Shown here: in pieces, positions 55,868 through 64,000 of the stretch | Layout: each line of letters starts with the position of its first letter | Position numbering within the stretch: the stretch's first letter is position 1 | DNA from: Pseudoxanthomonas sp. PXM03 | GTDB lineage: Bacteria; Pseudomonadota; Gammaproteobacteria; Xanthomonadales; Xanthomonadaceae | Direction of reading: 5' to 3' | Length of the DNA: 64,000 bases | Assembly: GCF_014852005.1 (NCBI RefSeq) | Contig: NZ_JACVAU010000001.1 | Location: 518,001-582,000, forward strand | Program-made: the position numbers and the translations under genes | The notes under the pieces: generated by a model | Seen by the model: only the letters and a program-made list of their open reading frames with translations | The model's database searches: none | What the model was told of the DNA's origin: nothing

Positions 55868-55895
55868 TTGCAGTGCACGCTACAAAAACTAGCCT
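55868..55895 (+). promoter_or_regulatory. candidate promoter of the TonB/GH127 cluster
   Basis: TTGCAG as -35 and TAGCCT as -10 with a 16-base spacer, in the 236-base gap between the LysR gene and the TonB receptor. The match is fair. No other structure was noticed in this gap. Confidence 0.3.
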
Positions 55896-56090
55896 GTGAA
55901 CATATCCGCGGACGATTCTTCCGTGACGGCCGTCCACCTAGGCTTTGAGCATCGTCGGGTTCAAGCGTCTGGGAGGAACGCTGGGCACGCCGGCCGTCCC
56001 TTGCGGCCTTTCTTGCACGCACATCCCTGTCACGGAACGGTCGCCTGCTGTGCCGCCGTGCCGTCCACCGAAGCATTCCGAGAACTGACC

Positions 56091-58334
56091 ATGAAACAGG
56101 TACCCGCCGCGTTCGGCGTTTTCCTGCTGGCTGCCGCCGTCAGCGCCAGCGTCCAGGCCCAACAGAACACCCCGCTGCCGCAGGACGCGGCAGCCGAAGA
56201 AGAGCGGGCGAAGGATGCCGTCGACCTGGACCAGGTGATCGTGACGGGTGTGCGTACCCCGAAGGCCGTGGACAAGATTCCGGGTGCCATCACCCTCGTG
56301 TCGCGCGAAGAGATCCAGCACACCCTGCTGGTCACCGAGGACGCCACCGCCGTGCTCGCGCGCACGGTACCCGGATACGCGGAATCGTCGCAGGCGATGA
56401 GCAATACCGGCGAGACGTTGCGTGGCCGCATCGCGCTGCGCCTGTTCGATGGCGTGCCGCAGGGTTCGCCGCTGCGCGAGGGTGGACGCAACGCGACGTT
56501 CACCGACATGGGCATGGTCGGCCGCATCGAGGTCATCAACGGGCCGTCGGCGTCCGAAGGCATCGGCGCCGCTGGCGGCATCATCAACTACCTCTCCAAG
56601 GTGCCGGAGAAGGAAGGCCACGAGACCACGGTGGCGTCGCGATACTCCAGCCAGTTCGGCGACGACAGCGCCGGCTGGAAGCTGGGCGTCAATCACGCCT
56701 ACAAGCAGGACAACGTGGATTTCCTGGGCGGCGCGTCGGTCATCGACCGCGGTATTTCGTACGACGGAAACGGTCGCCGCATCGGCATGAACACCAGCGG
56801 TTCGGTGTCCGATTCCGAGGCCAAGAACCTGTTCCTGAAGGGAGGCATCAACTTCGGCGAAAGCGGCGAGCAGCGCCTGCAGGCGACCCTGAGCCACTTC
56901 AAGATCGAGGGCAAGGGCAACTACATCCAGGTTGAGGGTTGCCGCTATGTCGACGAAGACTGCCCGGTGCCGGTCACCAATACGTCCGAACGCGGGCAGA
57001 TCTTCGGCCAGAAGGCCGAGTTCAACGACTTCAAGCAGTACGCATTGAAGTACACGCATGGCAACTTCCTCGGCGGCACGCTGGGCGTGGATGCCTACTA
57101 CGCCGATCAGGCGATGCGCTACCTTCCCGAGAACGGCGACGACAAGCAGCTCGTGAAGGTGGACGACGACTTCGACGAAGCCGACCGCATCTTCGACCAG
57201 TCCGAGATCGTCACCGAGAAGAAGGGCTTCCGCATCGGCTGGACGCGTCCGGAACTGTTCAACGTATCCGGGCTGGAACTGCGGACCGGCATCGACCTGG
57301 TGAAGGACACCGCGGAGCAGCGCCTTGCGCTGACCAACCGCCTGTGGGTGCCGCCGATGGAATACGAAAGCAAGGCGCCGTACGCACAGTTGACCTGGGA
57401 CATCGGGCCGGTGACGTTGAGTGGCGGCTACCGTCGCGAAGATGGCGACCTGCACGTGGACAGCTACACCACCACCGCCTACCGCAACAGTGTGGACGTG
57501 CAGGGCGGCGGCGTGCAGTACAAGGAGAACCTGGTCAACTACGGCGCGATCTGGCGCATCACCGACGAGTGGTCGGTGTTCGGCTCGTATGGCGAGGGGT
57601 TCGGCCTGCCGAACATCGGCATTCCGCTGCGCAACATCAGCGTGCCGGGACAGTCGGTTGACCGTATCGCGGACATCGCGGCCATCGTGGTGGAAAACAC
57701 GGAGTTCGGCGTCAACTGGCGCGGGCAGCACGGCTCGTTCAGCGCGTCGCACTATGACTCGGAGACGCCGTTCGGCACATCGCTCGCCATCGATCCCAAC
57801 AACAACGATTTCATCCTCACCCGTGCCCCCACCCGCATCAAAGGCATCGAGGTAAGTGGCGACTGGCGTTTCAACGAGCAATGGAAGGTCAGTGCGCTGT
57901 ACTCGCGGATCCGCGGCAAGACCGCGTTCTGGGCTGCAGCGCCAAACGGCGACTACGGTGCCGGCGGGCTGAACAAGCCGATGGGCGTGCTGGACATCAA
58001 TCCGGACAAGATCTCGGCGTCGGTGACATGGAATTTCCTGCCCAACGGCAACGTGACGCTGGGCGCGACGCGACTGGCGGACCGTCATCTTTCGGGAAGC
58101 GACGTTCGGGATTTCGACGGGCGGGAATTCGAGTATGAAGAGAACACCTACGGCTACACCCTGTTCGACCTCGGCGTGAACTACGAGACCGAACGTTTCG
58201 GCAAGTTCTCGCTTGGCATCGAGAACCTGACCGACAAGCAGTACATCCTCAGCTGGTCGCAGTTGGAAGGCTTCCAGAACTACTGGGCGGGCCGTGGCAG
58301 GATGGTGTCCATCACCCACACCATCACGTTCTGA
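56091..58334 (+). CDS. TonB-dependent receptor, siderophore-type size
   Basis: A 747-residue outer-membrane receptor, smaller than the other three here. Signal peptide about 1-24 (ending SVQAQ). The TonB box and plug are LDQVIVTGVRTPKAVDKIPG, VEVINGPSASEGIGAAGGII-like IEVINGPSASEGIGAAGG, and LRGRIALRLFDGVPQG; the barrel ends MVSITHTITF. The size and plug resemble siderophore or small-ligand receptors. Yet the tightly linked genes downstream point to a glycan or glycoside ligand, so the substrate stays open. It heads a plus-strand cluster of five genes. Confidence 0.9.
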   Translation: MKQVPAAFGVFLLAAAVSASVQAQQNTPLPQDAAAEEERAKDAVDLDQVIVTGVRTPKAVDKIPGAITLVSREEIQHTLLVTEDATAVLARTVPGYAESSQAMSNTGETLRGRIALRLFDGVPQGSPLREGGRNATFTDMGMVGRIEVINGPSASEGIGAAGGIINYLSKVPEKEGHETTVASRYSSQFGDDSAGWKLGVNHAYKQDNVDFLGGASVIDRGISYDGNGRRIGMNTSGSVSDSEAKNLFLKGGINFGESGEQRLQATLSHFKIEGKGNYIQVEGCRYVDEDCPVPVTNTSERGQIFGQKAEFNDFKQYALKYTHGNFLGGTLGVDAYYADQAMRYLPENGDDKQLVKVDDDFDEADRIFDQSEIVTEKKGFRIGWTRPELFNVSGLELRTGIDLVKDTAEQRLALTNRLWVPPMEYESKAPYAQLTWDIGPVTLSGGYRREDGDLHVDSYTTTAYRNSVDVQGGGVQYKENLVNYGAIWRITDEWSVFGSYGEGFGLPNIGIPLRNISVPGQSVDRIADIAAIVVENTEFGVNWRGQHGSFSASHYDSETPFGTSLAIDPNNNDFILTRAPTRIKGIEVSGDWRFNEQWKVSALYSRIRGKTAFWAAAPNGDYGAGGLNKPMGVLDINPDKISASVTWNFLPNGNVTLGATRLADRHLSGSDVRDFDGREFEYEENTYGYTLFDLGVNYETERFGKFSLGIENLTDKQYILSWSQLEGFQNYWAGRGRMVSITHTITF

Positions 58335-58363
58335 TCTTGGACCCTTCGCTGTCCCCACGGCAG

Positions 58364-59641
58364 ATGCTGGCCAACCGTGTCGCCTCCGCGCCACCTGCAC
58401 ACGCAGGTGGCCGTCGGCGACCGTGGTGGGGTCTTGTGCTGCTCACGCTGCCGTGGTTCGCCGCGGCGCAGCCGGCGGCGTCCCTCGATCGCCTGGACGA
58501 ATACCTCCAGCGGGCGACGGGCGAAGCGGGATACCTGGGCGTGGTCGCCGACGTCTGGCAGAAGGACGCGCGGGTCTATCACCAGGCCATGGGCGAAGCC
58601 GACCTGGAAGGCGCGCCGCTGCGCGAAGACGCGATCTTCCGCATCTATTCCATGACCAAGCCCATCACCTCGGTGGCGGCGTTGATGTTGGTGGAGGAGG
58701 GCAGGTTGCGGCTGGATGATCCGGTCGCGCGTTATCTGCCCGGGTTCGCCGGGTTGCAGCGCGTGGCGGGCGGCGACAAGGCGGAGCCGCAGCTCATGGC
58801 GGTGCATCGTCCCCTCACCGTGCGCCATCTGTTGACCCACACGGCGGGCTTCGCCACTGGCGGCGACGATATCCGGGTGGCGTCGGCATTGCTTCAGCAA
58901 CAGGCGCCGGAAGACGCGGAAGATCTGGCGGACTACGCACGCCGTGTCGCACGCGCGCCGTTGGCCGATGAACCCGGTACCCGGTTCCGGTACGACGGCG
59001 TCAACAGCGAGGTACTGGCGCGGGTCATCGAGGTCGCCAGTGGAACGCCGTTCGATGTGTTCCTGCAGTCGCGGATCTTCGCGCCCCTCGGCATGCGCGA
59101 CACCGGCTTCCAGGTGCCGGCATCGCAGCGCGGGCGGATCATGGCGCTGACCACGCGCAACGCCGGGGGCCATCGCGTGCTGGCGGACACGCCTTCCGCG
59201 CGCGAACCGGGCATTCCGCTGCGTGCCTACCGCAGCGGCGCGGGCGGCCTGTACTCGACTGCCGCCGATTACCTGCGTTTTGCGCGCATGCTTGCCAACG
59301 GCGGGGAACTGGATGGTATCCGCCTGCTCCAGCCATCGACCGTCGACCAGATGATGCAGGACCAGCTCGTGCGTTTCGATCCGCCGGTCGCCTACCCGGA
59401 GGCGGGCGAAGGTTTTGGCCTGGGTGGCTACGTGGTCACCGATACCGCGAAGACCACGCGACCTGGCTCGCAGGGGCAGTTCGGTTGGTCCGGCGCAGCG
59501 TCCACGTGGTTCACCATCGACCGTAGCCGCAGGCTGGTGATCGTGCTCATGTCGCAGCACCTGCCGACGGACGGCGCCCCCGCGCTGCCGAAGATCGCGG
59601 CGCCGTTCTACCGGCAGGTCTATTCAACGGTGTCGCCATGA
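58364..59641 (+). CDS. serine hydrolase, class C beta-lactamase/esterase family
   Basis: A 425-residue secreted enzyme of the beta-lactamase/transpeptidase-like fold. A hydrophobic stretch (about 21-35, ending AAAQ) after a long basic segment is the signal peptide. The active-site motif SMTK gives nucleophile S96 and K99; YDGVN at 210-214 stands in for YxN; GWSGAASTWF near the C-terminus fits the KTG-equivalent region of EstB-like esterases. In a glycan locus it may be a carbohydrate esterase rather than a lactamase. The start may be the ATG at 58364 or the TTG at 58337. It lies directly after the TonB gene. Confidence 0.8.
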   Translation: MLANRVASAPPAHAGGRRRPWWGLVLLTLPWFAAAQPAASLDRLDEYLQRATGEAGYLGVVADVWQKDARVYHQAMGEADLEGAPLREDAIFRIYSMTKPITSVAALMLVEEGRLRLDDPVARYLPGFAGLQRVAGGDKAEPQLMAVHRPLTVRHLLTHTAGFATGGDDIRVASALLQQQAPEDAEDLADYARRVARAPLADEPGTRFRYDGVNSEVLARVIEVASGTPFDVFLQSRIFAPLGMRDTGFQVPASQRGRIMALTTRNAGGHRVLADTPSAREPGIPLRAYRSGAGGLYSTAADYLRFARMLANGGELDGIRLLQPSTVDQMMQDQLVRFDPPVAYPEAGEGFGLGGYVVTDTAKTTRPGSQGQFGWSGAASTWFTIDRSRRLVIVLMSQHLPTDGAPALPKIAAPFYRQVYSTVSP

Positions 59642-60582
59642 AGGCGCCGGTACTGGTGGCCGGTTCGGCCAACCTGGATTTCGTTGTCCGCGCGCCGCAT
59701 GTGCCCGCGCCGGGCGAAACCGTGCTCGGCCGCGACTTCGCCACCTTTCCCGGCGGCAAGGGCGCAAACCAGGCCGTGGCCTGTGCGCGCGCGGGTGGCG
59801 TGGCGACGCGCATGCTGCTGGCCCTGGGCGATGACCCCTACGCCACGGTGCTGGAAGCCGCACTGGCGGATGCCGGCGTGGCGACGCACATCGTCCGCGC
59901 GCCCGATGTCGCCAGCGGTACCGCCTTCATCTGCCTGTCCGACGACGCGGAAAATGCGATCACCGTGGCGCCGGGCGCAAATGCTGCCCTGCGCCCGCAC
60001 CACCTGCCTTCCCTCTTCGGCGTCACCCACTTGCTGCTACAACTTGAAACGCCACTGGATGCCGTGGCGAGCTTCGCACACGTGGCGCACGCCGCCGGCG
60101 TGCACGTGCTGCTGAACGCCGCGCCCGCCGCCGCGCTTCCGCCCTTGTTGCTGGAGGATGTCGACCTGCTGGTGGTCAACGAAGGCGAACTTGCCGCGCT
60201 CGCCGGTCCTGGCACGCTGGTCGCGCAAATGTCGCGCCTGCCGGTGCCGTGCGTGGTCGCCACGCTGGGCGCCCGCGGCTGTGTCGCCAGGCGCGGGGGC
60301 GAACTGTTCCTGCAGCCGGCGTTCCGCATCGATGCCGTGGATACCACGGCTGCGGGCGATACATTCTGCGGTGCGCTCGCCGCCCGGCTGGCGCAGCATG
60401 CACCGCTGGCGGACGCGTTACGCTTCGCCAGTGCGGCATCGGCCCTGGCATGCACGCGCCTGGGTGCGCAGGCCAGCATCCCGGCGCGCGACGAGGTCGA
60501 TGCATGGCTGGCCGCGCAGGTCGATGCGCCCGATCACAAGGCTGCCCTCGCCGCGTACTGCGGTATTCCCGGTTCCGATTGA
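59638..60582 (+). CDS. rbsK: ribokinase-type sugar kinase
   Basis: A 314-residue PfkB-family kinase. Signatures are GSANLDFVVRAPHVPAPGET and FPGGKGANQAVACARAGG (about 37-54) near the N-terminus, LLQLETPL, and DTTAAGDTFCGAL with catalytic base D241, the ribokinase form of the motif. It phosphorylates a sugar in the cytoplasm; ribose is the family substrate, but next to GH127 a pentose such as an arabinose derivative is possible. The gene symbol is given by homology only. Its ATG overlaps the preceding stop (ATGA). Confidence 0.82.
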   Translation: MKAPVLVAGSANLDFVVRAPHVPAPGETVLGRDFATFPGGKGANQAVACARAGGVATRMLLALGDDPYATVLEAALADAGVATHIVRAPDVASGTAFICLSDDAENAITVAPGANAALRPHHLPSLFGVTHLLLQLETPLDAVASFAHVAHAAGVHVLLNAAPAAALPPLLLEDVDLLVVNEGELAALAGPGTLVAQMSRLPVPCVVATLGARGCVARRGGELFLQPAFRIDAVDTTAAGDTFCGALAARLAQHAPLADALRFASAASALACTRLGAQASIPARDEVDAWLAAQVDAPDHKAALAAYCGIPGSD

Positions 60583-60594
60583 AAGACCCATCCC

Positions 60595-62787
60595 ATGAAT
60601 TCCCCCACGCTCCCCGATCCTTCCGACACACCGGACGCCACCGACGCGCTGCCATCGCCGGTGAAGACCGAATACAAGTTCTCCCACGTCACCACCCAGC
60701 GCTACCTGCCCACGCCGGGCAAGGCGCCGGGCTGGCCGTTCGCCGACATCGGCCAATGGAAGATCGACGCCAACGCGTCGGCCGACGACTGGGTCGCCGA
60801 GCTGAAGGACTGGCGACGCGAACACCTCACCCGCATCGGCTACGACGATGCCAACTACCGCCGGCCCGAACTGCAGTGGGCGCAGCGCAACTTCGTGCAT
60901 GCGCAGGTGATGGTCGAGGACCGCTACCTCTACGACCCCGTCGCCGGCCGCTACACCGTCGATCGCTACCTCGATGACCTGGACGCGCGCTACGGCGGCC
61001 TGGACAGCGTGCTGCTGTGGTGCGTGTACCCCAACATCGGCGTGGACGACCGCAACCAGTTCGATTTCGCGCGCAGCCTGCCGGGCGGTCTTGAGGCGTT
61101 GCGCGGCGCGGTCGACGATTTCCACCGCCGTGGCGTGCGCGTGTTCCTCACCACCATGCCGTGGGACAACGGCACCCGCGACGAAGGCGAGCCGGACTGG
61201 CAGGCCATCGCGAAGATCGTCAAGGCGGTGGGTGCGGACGGCATCAACGGCGACACCTACAACGGCGTGCCGCGTGCGTTCTTCGACGCCTGCGATGCGC
61301 TGGGCCATCCGGTGGTGGTGCAGCCGGAATCCACGATCAGCGCCGAGGAGCACCTGATCTGGAACGTGCAGAGCTGGGGCAAGAAGGCGCCGAACGAAGT
61401 CGTGCCGCCGGTGGCGAAGTTCAAGTGGCTGGAACCGCGCCACATGATCAACTACGAGAACCGCTGGGGCCGCGACCGCAACCACGACCTGCAGTACATC
61501 TTCTTCAACGGCGTGGGCTACAACGCGTGGGAAAACGTATGGGGCCTGTGGAACCAGCTGACCCCGCGCGATGCCGAATCGCTGCGCCGCATCGCCAGCC
61601 TCTACCGCCGTTTCGCGCCGCTGCTGGTCAGCCTGGACTGGCGCCCGTACGAGCGCACGCTGCAGGCCGGCATCTTCGCCAGCCGCTTCCCGGGCGAGGG
61701 CCGCACGTTGTGGACCCTGGTCAACCGCCACGAATATCCGATTGAAGGCGAACAGCTTGCCGTGCCGCATGTGGACGGCACGCGTTATTTCGACCTGTGG
61801 AACGGTACCGCGCTGTCGCCGCGCATCATCGACGGCCAGGCGATCCTGGAGACGACGCTGGAAGGCCGGGGTTTCGGCGCGCTGCTGGCGCTGCGCGACG
61901 GCGTGCAGGAGGAAGGCCTCGACACGTTCCTGGCCCGGATGGCCGAACGCGCCGCTACGCCGCTGGCATCGCTGTCCGCGCAGTGGACCGCGTTGCCGCA
62001 GGTGCTGCAGCCGATCGCGCCGACCGCACCGCACGCCGCGGCGCCGGACGGCATGGTGACCATCCCGGCAAGCGAGTTCCTGTTCGCCGTGCAGGGTATC
62101 GAGATCGAAGGGCAGGTGTGGGAAGGCGTGGACGTGCAGTTTCCGTGGGAGCCGACCGCGCGCAGGCACCACCGCCGCCGCATGCAGATGAAGGCTTTCC
62201 ACATCGACCGCCACCCGGTGACCAACGCGCAGTACAAAGCCTTCATGGACGCGACCGGCTACGCGCCGCAGGACGCGCAGCACTTCCTGCGCGACTGGCG
62301 CGAGGGTGCGCCGCAGCCCGGGTGGGAGAACAAGCCTGTCACCTGGGTGTCGCTGGAGGATGCGCGCGCCTATGCCGCCTGGGCGGGCAAGCGTCTGCCG
62401 CACGGATGGGAGTGGCAGTACGCCGCGCAGGGCACGGACGGCCGCCTGTATCCGTGGGGCGATGCCTGGCGTGACGATGCCGCACCGCCGGTGTTCCGCG
62501 GCCGCACGTTGCCGCCGCCGGCCGATGTCGGTGCGTATCCTGCTGGCGCCAGTCCGTACGGCGTGATGGATCTGGTGGGTCATGTCTGGCAGTGGACCGA
62601 CGAGTTCCACGACGAGCACACGCGCGGCGCCATCGTGCGCGGTGGCAGCGACTACGAGCCGCGCACCTCGCACTGGTACTTCCCGCAAGCCAGACGGCTG
62701 GACCAGCACGGAAAACTCCTGCTGATGGCACCGGGCAAGGACCGCTCCGGCCGCATCGGCTTCCGTTGCGTGGTGGACGCAGGATGA
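60595..62787 (+). CDS. TIM-barrel-like domain fused to a formylglycine-generating-enzyme-like domain
   Basis: A 730-residue protein without an evident signal peptide. The N-terminal two thirds (about 25-460) resemble a glycoside-hydrolase-like TIM barrel: SVLLWCVYPNIGVDDRNQF, VRVFLTTMPWDNGTRDEG, GADGINGDTYNGVP, VVVQPESTIS and HMINYENRWGRDR offer candidate acidic residues. From about 480 a SUMF1/FGE-type domain follows (MVTIPASEFLFA, FHIDRHPVTNAQYKAFMDAT, PVTWVSLEDARAYAAWAGKR, GVMDLVGHVWQWTDEF, RGGSDYE, IGFRC). The two catalytic cysteines of true FGE, normally near RGGS, are absent here (RGGSDYEPRTSHWYFPQARR). A sulfatase-activating role is therefore unlikely. It is 12 bases after the kinase gene. 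Confidence 0.75.
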   Translation: MNSPTLPDPSDTPDATDALPSPVKTEYKFSHVTTQRYLPTPGKAPGWPFADIGQWKIDANASADDWVAELKDWRREHLTRIGYDDANYRRPELQWAQRNFVHAQVMVEDRYLYDPVAGRYTVDRYLDDLDARYGGLDSVLLWCVYPNIGVDDRNQFDFARSLPGGLEALRGAVDDFHRRGVRVFLTTMPWDNGTRDEGEPDWQAIAKIVKAVGADGINGDTYNGVPRAFFDACDALGHPVVVQPESTISAEEHLIWNVQSWGKKAPNEVVPPVAKFKWLEPRHMINYENRWGRDRNHDLQYIFFNGVGYNAWENVWGLWNQLTPRDAESLRRIASLYRRFAPLLVSLDWRPYERTLQAGIFASRFPGEGRTLWTLVNRHEYPIEGEQLAVPHVDGTRYFDLWNGTALSPRIIDGQAILETTLEGRGFGALLALRDGVQEEGLDTFLARMAERAATPLASLSAQWTALPQVLQPIAPTAPHAAAPDGMVTIPASEFLFAVQGIEIEGQVWEGVDVQFPWEPTARRHHRRRMQMKAFHIDRHPVTNAQYKAFMDATGYAPQDAQHFLRDWREGAPQPGWENKPVTWVSLEDARAYAAWAGKRLPHGWEWQYAAQGTDGRLYPWGDAWRDDAAPPVFRGRTLPPPADVGAYPAGASPYGVMDLVGHVWQWTDEFHDEHTRGAIVRGGSDYEPRTSHWYFPQARRLDQHGKLLLMAPGKDRSGRIGFRCVVDAG

Positions 62788-64000
62788 CCGCGACAACGCC
62801 CGACGAGGGGCTGCAGCTGCCGTCACCTGCGCAGGTCACGCTGGGTGGCGTGCTTGGCGCGGCGCTGGACGCGAACCGCGCCGGGCGCCTCCACCATTTC
62901 ATCGTGGATGAGCACAGTCCCGCGATCGCCCTGTTCGCGCCGCAGCATGTCGACCACAACGAAGAGGGCGACTGGTACGGCGAACACGCCGGCAAATGGC
63001 TGGTCGCCGCCGCGCGTGCCGCCGCGCGTGACGGTGATGCCGGCCTGCAGGCGAACGTGCGCCGTGTCGCCGATTACCTGGTCTCGCGGCAGCAGCCCGA
63101 CGGCTACCTGGGCAACTACGCGCCTGCGCGCCGTTTCATGCACCCGCAGCCCCCGAAGCCGCTGACGTGGGATGGCGCGCCCGCGCTGCGCACCTGGGAC
63201 ATCTGGACGCACAGCTACCTGATCCTCGGCCTGCTGGAAGTGCATCGCCACTTCCCGGACGCGGCCTACCTGGAGGCCGCACGCCGGATCGGCGACCTGT
63301 GCTGGCGGGTGCTGACGGAAGGCGGCATCGACATCACCACGCTGGGCAACCATCACGGCATGTCGGCGACCGTGTTGATGGATCCGGCGATGGAGCTGTA
63401 CTTCGCCACGGGCGAAGCGCGCTACCTGCAGCTGGCCGAACACGTGCTGGCGCAGGCCGACGCCCACGCACCGCTGGCGCTGCTGACGCGCGCGCTGGCC
63501 GGTGCGGATGCGGCGGAGATCGCCACCGGCAAGGCCTATCAGCTGGCCTGGAACCTGGTGGGACTGGCCAAGCTGGCGCGCGCCACGGGCGAGGCGCGCT
63601 ATCACGAGGCCGTGGATCGCGTGTGGCAGAGCATCCGCGAGCGCCATCTCACCCTCGGCGGTGGCCCGTGGGGGGGCGTGGCGCATCGCTCGCGCGAAGT
63701 GTTCAATGCGCCCGGCAGCTTCAGCCCCAACGCGTACGTGGAAACCTGTTCGCTGCTGGCCTGGATCCAGCTCAACCGCGAACTGCTGCGCCTGACCGGC
63801 GAAGCGCGCTACGCAGAGGAAATAGAGCGCACGGCCTACAACGATCTGCTCGGTGCCCACGCGCCCAATGGCGAGGACTGGTGCTACTACTCGTTCCCAA
63901 ACGGCCGTCGCGTGCACACCACGTATTGGCGTTGCTGCAAGTCCAGCGGCGCGATGGCGCTGGAGGAACTGCCCTCCATTGCGTACGCGCAGGCCGGCAA
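62784..64000 (+). CDS. GH127 beta-L-arabinofuranosidase (partial)
   Basis: Removes beta-L-arabinofuranose from glycans such as plant hydroxyproline-rich glycoproteins; retaining enzyme with a cysteine nucleophile and zinc. The first 405 residues are visible; the C-terminal part is beyond the window. The (alpha/alpha)6 barrel shows FAPQHVDHNEEGDWYGEHAG, RQQPDGYLGNY, THSYLILGLLEVHRH and GNHHGMSA. YVETCSLLAW gives E320 and C322, and YWRCCKSSGAMALEEL gives C384 and C385; these match the zinc/nucleophile pattern known for family member HypBA1. No signal peptide is seen, so it probably acts in the cytoplasm. The ATG overlaps the previous stop (ATGA). Confidence 0.88.
   Translation, partial: MTATTPDEGLQLPSPAQVTLGGVLGAALDANRAGRLHHFIVDEHSPAIALFAPQHVDHNEEGDWYGEHAGKWLVAAARAAARDGDAGLQANVRRVADYLVSRQQPDGYLGNYAPARRFMHPQPPKPLTWDGAPALRTWDIWTHSYLILGLLEVHRHFPDAAYLEAARRIGDLCWRVLTEGGIDITTLGNHHGMSATVLMDPAMELYFATGEARYLQLAEHVLAQADAHAPLALLTRALAGADAAEIATGKAYQLAWNLVGLAKLARATGEARYHEAVDRVWQSIRERHLTLGGGPWGGVAHRSREVFNAPGSFSPNAYVETCSLLAWIQLNRELLRLTGEARYAEEIERTAYNDLLGAHAPNGEDWCYYSFPNGRRVHTTYWRCCKSSGAMALEELPSIAYAQAG

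Noticed and set aside
55938-58400. 820-codon open frame on the minus strand
   Set aside because: Exact mirror of the third TonB gene; no recognisable motif and no ribosome-binding site.
60418-62826. 802-codon open frame on the minus strand
   Set aside because: Shadow of the barrel/FGE fusion and kinase genes.

Overview
The window is high-GC DNA (roughly two thirds G+C by eye) from a gammaproteobacterium of the Xanthomonadaceae, most likely Pseudoxanthomonas or a close relative such as Stenotrophomonas, Luteimonas or Xanthomonas. The reasons are the ilvC-ilvG-ilvM-ilvA-leuA-leuC-leuD gene order, the wealth of TonB-dependent receptors, dispersed REP-type palindromes, and a plant cell-wall polysaccharide locus. 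Genus assignment is inference; no rRNA or tRNA gene was seen. No prophage, insertion sequence, CRISPR array or broken gene was found.
Layout. (1) 1-7.9 kb, minus strand: a branched-chain amino acid operon (ilvC, ilvG, ilvM, ilvA, leuA, leuC, partial leuD) behind a 29-residue leader peptide rich in Val, Leu and Ile codons and an attenuator hairpin; ilvD is divergent. (2) 9.9-16.4 kb: an orphan PhnD-like binding protein, a soluble PAS chemoreceptor, thiC under a TPP riboswitch, a DUF4136 lipoprotein and a channel-like membrane protein. (3) 16.6-25.0 kb: a CadC-like regulator, an AraC regulator, a large TonB receptor, and a fusion of an aspartyl/asparaginyl hydroxylase with a sulfotransferase. 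(4) 25.1-31.6 kb: ordinary housekeeping and envelope genes (ppa, lytic transglycosylase, DUF4920, Rossmann protein, two EF-hand proteins, a proline-rich lipoprotein, a HAD hydrolase).
(5) 31.7-54.9 kb: a pectin/polygalacturonate utilization locus. It holds a rhamnogalacturonan acetylesterase-cupin fusion, kduD, kduI, a LacI-type regulator, a GH43 enzyme, PL10 and PL1 pectate lyases, a TRAP transporter (dctPQM), an FAH-family hydratase, two paralogous TonB receptors, kdgK, a CitE-like lyase and a beta-propeller/sodium symporter fusion. The expected flow is outer-membrane uptake of lyase products, TRAP uptake into the cytoplasm, then KduI, KduD and KdgK to 2-keto-3-deoxy-6-phosphogluconate. Repeated operator-like sequences containing ACCGGTGTC or TGACACCG lie at the promoters of these units and, unusually, inside the first codons of both TonB genes.
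(6) 55-64 kb: a LysR regulator followed by a tightly packed plus-strand cluster (TonB receptor, serine hydrolase, ribokinase-type kinase, TIM-barrel/FGE-like fusion, GH127 beta-L-arabinofuranosidase running off the edge), read as a system for arabinose-containing glycans.
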